In this document: positions 14,414 to 20,286 of the stretch, piece after piece
How the letters are laid out: every line of letters begins with the position of its first letter
How positions within the stretch are numbered: the stretch's first letter is position 1
DNA from: an uncultured bacterium
Lineage (GTDB): Bacteria > Verrucomicrobiota > Kiritimatiellia > RFP12 > UBA1067
Direction: 5' to 3'
Assembly: GCA_902779075.1 (NCBI GenBank)
Contig: CACZAK010000054.1
Coordinates: 1 to 22,184, forward strand
DNA length: 22,184 bases
The notes under the pieces: generated by a model
The model's database searches: none
What the model was told of the DNA's origin: nothing
The model's input: the letters and a program-made list of their open reading frames with translations, nothing else
Program-made: the position numbers and the translations under genes

Positions 14414-16656
14414 GAATGAAGCGCAGACTGTCCATAATTGCGGCCATTGCCGCGCTTGCGGCGTGCGGATCGGCGACGCACTGGATGCTATCGCGTCCGT
14501 GCATGAACCCGCGCCTGAACTACGCGCAGCGCCCGCCGCGCGAACTGGAATATCCAAACTGGGTAGAATCATTCCACGGGTATGCAGACGGCGGCGAAAC
14601 GGGGATGACCGTAATCGCGTGGGCAAAGTACAGGAACCTGGACGGGGCGAGCGATATCCGTTTCCCATTCGTGATGGGCAACTGTACGGCGGAGGCGGCA
14701 CGCGCCACGCGCGATGGCGGAGCGCAGTTGACGAACCTTGTCACCGGCACGCTTGAAGCGCAGACGATTGACGTGTCAGGCGGATCGTGGGCGATGGAGT
14801 GTCTGCCGACGGGATATGCGGTGCCGTCAACGCTCGAGGGGACACGATGGCAATACGGGTGCTACTGCGTGAACATCACGACTGACACGCCGCTGACGCT
14901 GACAGTGGCAGACACGGAGATCTACATACCCGCGACAAACGGCATGGTGCGGAACGTGCAGGGGGCGAGCGCGAGCCGGTATGTGTTCGTGGAGCCGGAA
15001 AGCGCGGCGGCGAACGTGCGATTCGGCATTGCTGAAATGCCGCTCAGGCAGTTCATCGGGGCGCAGTGCGACGGCACGGCGAAAGATGAGCAAGTGATAA
15101 GCCGTGAGAGCGGCGGGCTTGACGAGACGTGGCGGATGTTCGCGCTGCGGGCGCGGATAGACAACGGCAACATGATCGTGAGGATGGAAGGGTACACGCC
15201 GGGCGTGCGGCTGGAGGGAGTGCAATGCGTAACTCAGGCGCTCTGGCGAGCGAGGGGGACGTTCGAGAAGGACGCGATGTTCAGGCTGAACGTCGTAGGG
15301 TGGGGCGTGACGGAAAATCTCGGCATAAGCCTTTGCATGGAGAAGATGTTTGACGGCTGGATTACGGATGAACAGGTTGAACGGATACGGGATCTGGACG
15401 TTGCGGAGCTTGTGCGGCACGGGGCGACGTTCCCGGAAATGGCGGAGGATTTCAGGCTCTTGCGCGTGACGAAATCATCATCGATGATTTCAGAGGATTC
15501 GACGGAATCGCTTGTGACGAACGCGCAATCATGCACGGTATCTTCAACGCATCGGCAGTATCAAGCAAGCGCAACGGCGGAAGTGATCCACGGCGTGAAC
15601 TACGCGGGCAAATTCGGTCCGGCGGATTACGTGTTCACTTGCCCTGGTGCGACAGTTGACGGAAACTCGATTACATTTCCGGGGCCAGGCGATTACACGG
15701 TACGCGCCACGGATCCAGTTGGGGGATTCCTGACGAACCTTGTACACGCAAGCGGATCGTCGTATACGACTCAGGAAATCGTCTACACGCAAGACGGCGG
15801 AACGGCGGCGGCGTTCAACGGGGCAGTTGCGGGCGCGCTTGCCACCGCGACGAATGACGGCAGGGAATACGCGTACATCAGCGGCACGGCGACGAACAAA
15901 TACTACAAGTGGCACGCAAGGCGTCTATGGCCGGTGCCTAGCGCGTGCGCGTCTACGCAGGGGCATTACGCAAAGCACGCGATAAGCCCGCACGTAGTGG
16001 CGTCTGCGCTGCATTATTGGTACTGGCCTCAAAGCGCGTTGACGTACACAGATGCGCAGGGCAACACGGCAACCGTCACGCCCGGCAGCGCAATCCGCGC
16101 GGATCAGTGGGCGCGAAGCCACGGCTTTACGGAGGCGGAAATCACAGCTGCGGATTTGGGCGACCTGGTATTATTTGTGGTGGACGGCGCGATTCCAGAC
16201 GGATGCTGTCCGTATCTAATGAGCGCGGAGACGTGGCGGAGAGTAGTGCCGGGGCCTTTCGGCGTTTTGGGATGGCGCGCAACGCAGACGGATCTGGGAT
16301 GGGGATTGCCGGTACTGTTCGATTCTGACATCGGGAATCCGGGCAGCGGCAGGGCGTCCAAATGGACATGGAGCCGCAGCTTCCCGTATCCTACAAAGGC
16401 ATATTCATGGACAAGCGCAAGCGGCCTAATGGCATCCAATCACGCATACGGCAGCATTGCGGCCAATACTTGCGCGCCGACATACGGCGGCGACAGCGGG
16501 CATCCGCTTTACCTGGAAGACGGCGACGGCAATCTGATACTGATTTCGCAGCATCATACCGTTGGCAGCGGTACGTGCTTCCCGCGCGCGTTTGAAATCA
16601 TCCGGGCGTTCTGCACCGCGCAGGGCGACACGATAAAGGAATGGACGGTGGACTGA
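14410..16656 (+). CDS. Lipoprotein with LamG/ConA-like region and trypsin-like serine protease domain
   Basis: I choose ATG 14410 (ATGA overlap); the frame extends 26 codons further up without support. The 748-residue product starts MRMKRRLSIIAAIAALAAC: basic, hydrophobic, then a lipobox L16-A-A-C19. Residues about 57-335 have LamG/concanavalin-like features (TGMTVIAWAKYRNLDG, then NLGISLCMEKMFDGWITDEQVERIRDL). Residues about 395-435 look Ig/PKD-like (ITFPGPGDYTVRATDP). Residues about 515-748 read as a chymotrypsin-fold protease: ISPHVVASALHY with H535, GDLVLFVVD with D585, and YGGDSGHPL with S696. It would be exported and lipid-anchored at the cell surface or envelope. Substrate is unknown. 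Strong domain evidence, inferred role. Confidence 0.8.
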   Translation: MRMKRRLSIIAAIAALAACGSATHWMLSRPCMNPRLNYAQRPPRELEYPNWVESFHGYADGGETGMTVIAWAKYRNLDGASDIRFPFVMGNCTAEAARATRDGGAQLTNLVTGTLEAQTIDVSGGSWAMECLPTGYAVPSTLEGTRWQYGCYCVNITTDTPLTLTVADTEIYIPATNGMVRNVQGASASRYVFVEPESAAANVRFGIAEMPLRQFIGAQCDGTAKDEQVISRESGGLDETWRMFALRARIDNGNMIVRMEGYTPGVRLEGVQCVTQALWRARGTFEKDAMFRLNVVGWGVTENLGISLCMEKMFDGWITDEQVERIRDLDVAELVRHGATFPEMAEDFRLLRVTKSSSMISEDSTESLVTNAQSCTVSSTHRQYQASATAEVIHGVNYAGKFGPADYVFTCPGATVDGNSITFPGPGDYTVRATDPVGGFLTNLVHASGSSYTTQEIVYTQDGGTAAAFNGAVAGALATATNDGREYAYISGTATNKYYKWHARRLWPVPSACASTQGHYAKHAISPHVVASALHYWYWPQSALTYTDAQGNTATVTPGSAIRADQWARSHGFTEAEITAADLGDLVLFVVDGAIPDGCCPYLMSAETWRRVVPGPFGVLGWRATQTDLGWGLPVLFDSDIGNPGSGRASKWTWSRSFPYPTKAYSWTSASGLMASNHAYGSIAANTCAPTYGGDSGHPLYLEDGDGNLILISQHHTVGSGTCFPRAFEIIRAFCTAQGDTIKEWTVD

Positions 16657-16904
16657 TGGACGAGGTTACGCGCGATATGGTGAAGGCACAGCTCAAGTCT
16701 GCCAAGACTCCGGAGGCTCTGAATGGCGCGATGGTGAGCGCGATGATCGCTGTCGTCGATTGCCAGTGCAAGACGGGAATGAGGGTGAAGAGGCAGGGGC
16801 TCATCCTCGCGGGGATTGGCCTGCTGCTGCTCGTGGCCCTGCTTTTCGGAAACGAGACGGCAATGAAATTGCTCAGTTTCTGGCGGACGGGAGGCGCGTC
16901 GTGA
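16656..16904 (+). CDS. Single-span membrane protein, holin-like
   Basis: I take ATG 16656, whose first base is the last base of the previous stop (TGATG); ATG 16641 in the same frame would add five residues. The 82-residue product has a soluble helical N-terminus of about 45 residues with two cysteines, then one membrane segment at 48-64 (GLILAGIGLLLLVALLF), then a short amphipathic tail. Size, topology and a DUF1353 neighbour fit a lysis-cassette protein such as a holin or spanin component. No endolysin is in the window, so holin remains a suggestion. Confidence 0.6.
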   Translation: MDEVTRDMVKAQLKSAKTPEALNGAMVSAMIAVVDCQCKTGMRVKRQGLILAGIGLLLLVALLFGNETAMKLLSFWRTGGAS

Positions 16905-17326
16905 AAACGGAATTCGCAGACTGCGCCGCGCCGATAATCCGGCTCCCGATAACAACGCTCGGGGAGAAGGAGGCGGTTCTCATGGAGCCGTGGACGATCT
17001 ACCGGGTGGACGATTTCTATGACATCGAGATACCCGCAGGCGCGACCACGGACGGCGCGTCAGTCCCTCGCATTCTGTGGCGCGTCTGCGGGCATCCGCT
17101 TCAGGCGCCGCGAGTCTACGCGGCGATGGCGCACGACTGGATATACCGCAACGGATGGAGGCTGGGATTCTCGCGCAGGGAGGCGGACAGGATATACCGC
17201 GCCCTGGAGCGGCATTTCGGGATCGGGGCGTGCGCGGCGGCGGTGGAGTACCGCGTGCTGAGGTGGTTCGGAGGCCGGCACTACGTGGAAAAGGAGCCGG
17301 AGAGAAAGGTGATTTCGGTCGGGTGA
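16901..17326 (+). CDS. DUF1353 family protein
   Basis: The 141-residue product starts at GTG 16901 (GTGA overlap). The core IPAGATTDGASVPRILW at 44-60 is the DUF1353 hallmark, followed by AAMAHDWIYRNG with H78-D79 and SRREADRIYRALERHFGIG with R93-D96. The C-terminal VEYRVLRWFGG completes the domain. DUF1353 proteins occur widely in phage structural/lysis regions. Their function is not established to my knowledge, though the conserved His/Asp/Arg set suggests a small enzyme. Length is typical and complete. Its neighbour is a holin-like membrane protein. Confidence 0.85.
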   Translation: MKTEFADCAAPIIRLPITTLGEKEAVLMEPWTIYRVDDFYDIEIPAGATTDGASVPRILWRVCGHPLQAPRVYAAMAHDWIYRNGWRLGFSRREADRIYRALERHFGIGACAAAVEYRVLRWFGGRHYVEKEPERKVISVG

Positions 17327-17331
17327 CCGGA

Positions 17332-17388
17332 ACGCGGGCGGAGTCTTTTAAAGGCCATGTGTCCTGATTTTGGGTGATCCGCCCGCGT
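17332..17388. other. 11-bp GC inverted repeat with 35-nt loop
   Basis: ACGCGGGCGGA (17332-17342) and TCCGCCCGCGT (17378-17388) are perfect reverse complements around a 35-nt, less GC-rich loop containing CTTTTAAAG and GATTTTGGG. It lies between the DUF1353 gene and the next lipoprotein. No T-tract follows the right arm, so a standard intrinsic terminator is doubtful. A structured RNA, regulatory stem or recombination/attachment site are alternatives. Confidence 0.6.
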
Positions 17389-17436
17389 GGTTATTTGCCG
17401 GGAAACCGGAAAAGAAAAAGAAAGGAAAAAAGGAAG

Positions 17437-17829
17437 ATGAAAAAGCTGGTGATGGCGGTGGTGTGCGGGCTCGCGGTTGCGGGATGCCGCACCGTGACCG
17501 TCGAGAACAAAGGAGACGGGAAGGGCTGGAAGGTCACCGTGATGTCGAACATGATGAAGTCCGAGGCGGACAACATCAACGCGAAGGTCGGGCCGGACGG
17601 CACGATAGAGTTCGACATGGGCGGGCTTAGGTCCTCGCCGTCGGAGGAGTTCGCGAAGTCGCTGAAGACGTTTGCGTACATAGCGCGGATGGCGGCGGCG
17701 GGATTCGCGGGGATGCCGGTGCCGAGCGACGCCGGAATGGCGGAGGCGGCAGGGAAGGCCGTGAAAGCCGAGAAAGCTGAAAATGCCGTGAGCGTGGATT
17801 GCGCGGACGGCGCATGTGTGAAAAAGTAA
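17437..17829 (+). CDS. Small lipoprotein
   Basis: I choose ATG 17437, with AGGAAG immediately before it and purine-rich AAAGG at 17421. The upstream in-frame extension is Lys/Arg-only and unlikely. The 130-residue product starts MKKLVMAVVCGLAVAGC: basic, hydrophobic, lipobox V14-A-G-C17. The mature part is mostly a small beta/helix domain (VTVENKGDGKGWKVTVMSN), then Ala/Met-rich helical sequence. It ends in a short Cys-containing tail (DCADGACVKK). In phages, small lipoproteins act as outer spanin subunits or superinfection-exclusion proteins. Either is possible and neither is shown. Confidence 0.75.
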   Translation: MKKLVMAVVCGLAVAGCRTVTVENKGDGKGWKVTVMSNMMKSEADNINAKVGPDGTIEFDMGGLRSSPSEEFAKSLKTFAYIARMAAAGFAGMPVPSDAGMAEAAGKAVKAEKAENAVSVDCADGACVKK

Positions 17830-17846
17830 AAGGAAAGGAAAAGAAA

Positions 17847-18173
17847 ATGCCAATTAAAGAGATGATAGACGCGGCCCAGTCGGGTACGGCGTGGAAGACT
17901 CCCTCGATGAGGGGCTTCATGTTCAAGACAGCACTGGACGCGGAGACGTACGGCGAAGGCGCGTACACGCTCACGTTCCGAAAGGCGGCCAACTCGGGCG
18001 GCAATCCGCAGGACTACGTGTTCTACTTCAACGTGAGCACGTCGGCGTCGGCGCCGTCGGCGGAGAACCTCACGCTTGAGAGGGAGCTGCTCGTACACAT
18101 CCTCAGCAGCAACTGGCAGACGGGCAAGCTCGAGGACTTCGAGGCGGCCCGTAGCGGCAGCGGGAACTGGTAA
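17847..18173 (+). CDS. Small protein, possibly DUF2829 / Tad2-like
   Basis: The 108-residue protein starts at ATG 17847, with AAGGAAAGGAAA just upstream. The N-terminus [20 protein letters not shown] followed by GFMFKTA, and the end of the domain [19 protein letters not shown], have the rhythm of DUF2829 proteins ('f.eAl.al..Gk.vrR..W', then 'L...DLlA.DW'). That family includes the anti-Thoeris protein Tad2. The conserved Trp of the first block is Ser-Met here, and the middle is a longer Asn/Gly/Ser stretch. The resemblance is weak and I hold it loosely. Otherwise it is an uncharacterised small soluble protein between two membrane-anchored ones. Confidence 0.7.
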   Translation: MPIKEMIDAAQSGTAWKTPSMRGFMFKTALDAETYGEGAYTLTFRKAANSGGNPQDYVFYFNVSTSASAPSAENLTLERELLVHILSSNWQTGKLEDFEAARSGSGNW

Positions 18174-18175
18174 AA

Positions 18176-18245
18176 GGGAATTGGGAATTGGGAATTGGGA
18201 ATTGGGAATTGGGAATTGGGAAAAGGGAAAAGGGAAAAGGGAATT
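18176..18245 (+). repeat. (GGGAATT)n heptanucleotide tandem repeat before a start codon
   Basis: Six perfect GGGAATT units (18176-18217) are followed by three GGGAAAA units (18218-18238) and one more GGGAATT (18239-18245). The whole tract is in register at 7 bases. It fills the entire space between the stop at 18173 and ATG 18250. It is purine-rich and repeatedly GGGA, so copies may act as Shine-Dalgarno-like sequence. Because 7 is not a multiple of 3 and the tract is untranslated, copy changes would alter only spacing. Confidence 0.95.
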
Positions 18246-18249
18246 GGAA

Positions 18250-18885
18250 ATGAAGAAGCAGATTGCAATCGCAATTGCCGTGGCGTGCGGCGGCGTTGTC
18301 GCCGCATTGACGGGAGTTGAGCTGAAGAAGGGCGCGAACGGCGCGCCGGGCCCGTGCAGGGCCGTGGCGGCGCAGGCCGTATCGACGAACGCGAGCGGAA
18401 CCGTGACGCTGAAGCGCGTGACGCCGCTCGTCGTGGAGTGGTACGACGAATCGACCGTGACGAACTTCACGTACCGTCCGGCCATGAGCAACGTGACGTA
18501 CACCGTCTCGAACACGCTCTGGAAGGCGTGGAGCACGAACGCGCTGGCCGGCGGCGGCGTGGCGAGCAACCTCCTAGCCGAGGCGTGGGGCGGCAGGCCG
18601 ACCGTGGCCGGATGGCCGACGAACGTCCTGCTCTACACGTCGAGCATGGAGCCGCGCACGCTATCGTCGAACGTCACCTACCAGGTGGTGGACACGGTGG
18701 ACGTGCGGATCGCGCGCACGCGACGGACGGCGGAGAAGGCCGTCACGAACACGCTCTGGAGCGCGACGCTCGCGAACGGCTACAAGACAAACGCGCTGGA
18801 CGCGGCGATCTTCGCGGGCGACATCCTGCTCGGCGAGGGCACGGCGTTCGACGGCGGCAAGGTGCAGCTGATCCTGGAGAGGTGA
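18250..18885 (+). CDS. Membrane-anchored or exported hypothetical protein
   Basis: The start is ATG 18250, directly after the heptamer tract; the in-frame sequence upstream is not plausible as protein. The 211-residue product opens [20 protein letters not shown], a signal/anchor segment (C13 is not in a good lipobox). The rest is Thr/Val/Asn-rich and likely beta-structured, with repeated phrases such as [32 protein letters not shown] and AVTNTLW. It ends with an Ala/Gly region and VQLILER. The repeated 'SNVTY' and 'NTLW' suggest a degenerate internal duplication. No known family is recognised. It may lie outside the cytoplasmic membrane or be part of the virion. Confidence 0.7.
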   Translation: MKKQIAIAIAVACGGVVAALTGVELKKGANGAPGPCRAVAAQAVSTNASGTVTLKRVTPLVVEWYDESTVTNFTYRPAMSNVTYTVSNTLWKAWSTNALAGGGVASNLLAEAWGGRPTVAGWPTNVLLYTSSMEPRTLSSNVTYQVVDTVDVRIARTRRTAEKAVTNTLWSATLANGYKTNALDAAIFAGDILLGEGTAFDGGKVQLILER

Positions 18886-18888
18886 AGA

Positions 18889-18985
18889 ATGTTGCCATTG
18901 TTGCCAGTGTTGCCAATTCCAATGTTGCCATTTAACAATTGTGAATTGGAATTGGCAATTGGCAACATTTTCACATTGGCAACAA
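18889..18985. repeat. TTGCCA / TGGCAA repeat and palindrome region
   Basis: Four TTGCCA copies (18892, 18901, 18910, 18925) are followed by three TGGCAA copies (18953, 18960, 18977). A 14-bp perfect inverted repeat pairs 18910-18923 with 18945-18958 around a 21-nt loop. An alternative 9-bp pairing joins ATGTTGCCA at 18922-18930 with TGGCAACAT at 18960-18968. The region is AT-rich and non-coding, lying in the 116-bp gap before ATG 19002. It could be an operator-type multi-site or an RNA structure. Confidence 0.85.
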
Positions 18986-19001
18986 TAAAAAAGGATAGCC
19001 A

Positions 19002-19442
19002 ATGCTAGTCAAATCCAAGCAAACGGTCAGCCCGGAGTGGATCGAGGCCAACTCGCGCATGAGGCGCGAGAAGAAGATGGAAATTGAGGCCTCGAAGAAG
19101 CTGATACGGCAGCGCCGGGAACTCGGCATGGAGGGCCGGCGCGAGGGCCGCGTGGGGGCGAAGAGCCGCCACGCGGTCCTGAACGCCGTCCGAACGATGG
19201 GCAAGGAGATCCTCACCGAGGCGGGCGAGGACTACTGGCGGTTCCTGGAGCGCAAGTACCCGTGGCAGGCGCTTGACGGAAGGCCGCAGTGTACGGACAG
19301 CGCGAACGGCCACCGCTGCCGCCAGGGCAAGGTGAGCCGAAGGTACGTGGGCGGAAAGTGGTACTGCTGGAAAGACGGCGGATGGATGCCGGAAAATCCG
19401 GATAATCCGGATAATCCGGAAGATCCGGAAAGGAGCGAGTGA
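19002..19442 (+). CDS. Basic hypothetical protein with C-terminal Cys/His patch
   Basis: The 146-residue protein starts at ATG 19002, with AAAAAAGGAT shortly upstream. Residues 1-75 are basic and helical (RMRREKKMEIEASKKLIRQRR). Residues 76-125 contain CTDSANGHRCRQG and GGKWYCWKDGGW, with three Cys and one His that might bind metal. The C-terminus ends in an imperfect three-residue repeat (ENPDNPDNPEDPE) encoded by the 9-mer array. The family is not recognised. It is placed immediately before the adaptor-like gene, so a virion-assembly role is possible. Confidence 0.65.
   Translation: MLVKSKQTVSPEWIEANSRMRREKKMEIEASKKLIRQRRELGMEGRREGRVGAKSRHAVLNAVRTMGKEILTEAGEDYWRFLERKYPWQALDGRPQCTDSANGHRCRQGKVSRRYVGGKWYCWKDGGWMPENPDNPDNPEDPERSE
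19395..19430 (+). repeat. 9-bp TCCGGA tandem array at gene end
   Basis: Four 9-bp units occur in register: AATCCGGAT, AATCCGGAT, AATCCGGAA and GATCCGGAA. Each carries the palindrome TCCGGA. They encode the repeated acidic Asn-Pro tail of the gene at 19002 and run up to the AAGGAG ribosome binding site of the next gene. Confidence 0.85.
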
Positions 19443-20284
19443 TGGAAATACAGATGGGCAGCATTCTCGAGGGCGCGTGCGCGATGGCCGGGTACGACCT
19501 TTCGCTGCAGACGGCGCCGATGCGCTGGCGGCAGATGGCGTCGATGGCGGTGAACGAGGGCCTGAGGCGGATACACGCGGAGAAGTTCCCGGCGCTGAGG
19601 CGCGTGGAGTTCAGGAGATACAGGCCGATAGAGGCGGATCTGGAAGAGGCGGCCGCGCGCTACGCCACGGGCCAGGAGTGCTGGTGTGACGGCCATTACT
19701 GGCGGCGCACGGCCACGGGCTGGGAGCCGCTGAAGATGGAGCAGGTGAGCGCGTTCATCGCGTTCGACCAGCCGTGGGAGGCCGTCGAGATAGACCCAGG
19801 CGGCGTGGTAGTGGAGGACTTCGCGTTCGTGGCCGATCCGAAGTACAACCCGGAGGCGGCGCCGGTGAAGGGTTGCGGATGGTTCGCGGACGGAGTGCTG
19901 CTGCCCGCGCCAGCGCCGGAGGGCGTGTACGTGCGTTTCACGCCGAAGGCGCCGCGAGTGAGCTACGTCGAGTGGGCGCCGGACCGCGCATACGCGCGCG
20001 GCGCGGGATGCTACGTGTCGGAGGACAGGGACTGCTACATCGCTGCAGCCGACATCGCACCGGGCGGAGACGCGCCGAGCGGAAACGGGAAGTGGAGGCG
20101 GGTCCGCGTGCGCGACGAGTTCGAGAACTACCTCACGGAGCTCGCGGCGGCGAGCCTGCAGACGGAGGACCAGGGCCGCTACCAGACTAAGGCGGCGGCG
20201 GAAAACGAATTCGCGGAGCTGCAGGCGCGTTTCGCGGAGGGAACGGGAGACAGCCGCATGCGGTGCGGGAGGTTCAGGAGGTAG
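19442..20284 (+). CDS. Putative head-tail adaptor / connector protein
   Basis: I prefer ATG 19442 (TGATG overlap, AGGAG at 19431-19435, 6-base spacing); GTG 19439 would add one residue. The 280-residue product opens with a helical segment (GSILEGACAMAGYD, then MRWRQMASMAVNEGLRRIHAEKFPALRRVEF). This resembles phage head-tail connectors in which a short helix-rich N-domain ends 'INxAxxxxWexxxWPxL'. The middle is beta-rich with Cys/Trp clusters. Around 178-220 is a 'W-x-x-x-x-x-Y-x-x-G-x-x-C-Y' type module followed by a C-terminal helical domain (FENYLTELAAASLQTEDQGRYQTKAAAENEF). Family resemblance is moderate. Its distance from the portal is unusual. Confidence 0.55.
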   Translation: MEIQMGSILEGACAMAGYDLSLQTAPMRWRQMASMAVNEGLRRIHAEKFPALRRVEFRRYRPIEADLEEAAARYATGQECWCDGHYWRRTATGWEPLKMEQVSAFIAFDQPWEAVEIDPGGVVVEDFAFVADPKYNPEAAPVKGCGWFADGVLLPAPAPEGVYVRFTPKAPRVSYVEWAPDRAYARGAGCYVSEDRDCYIAAADIAPGGDAPSGNGKWRRVRVRDEFENYLTELAAASLQTEDQGRYQTKAAAENEFAELQARFAEGTGDSRMRCGRFRR

Positions 20285-20286
20285 AG

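Noticed and set aside
17332..17388. Intrinsic transcription terminator
   Set aside because: The stem is strong, but the loop is long (35 nt) and no T-run follows the right arm.
18023..18307. Antisense frame encoding repeated FPIPNSQ-type residues
   Set aside because: It is merely the translation of the GGGAATT tract on the other strand, with no start signal or domain.
18889..18985. Possible CRISPR-like array
   Set aside because: Repeats are only 6 bases, irregularly spaced, and present in both orientations; there are no spacers of constant length and no cas genes.
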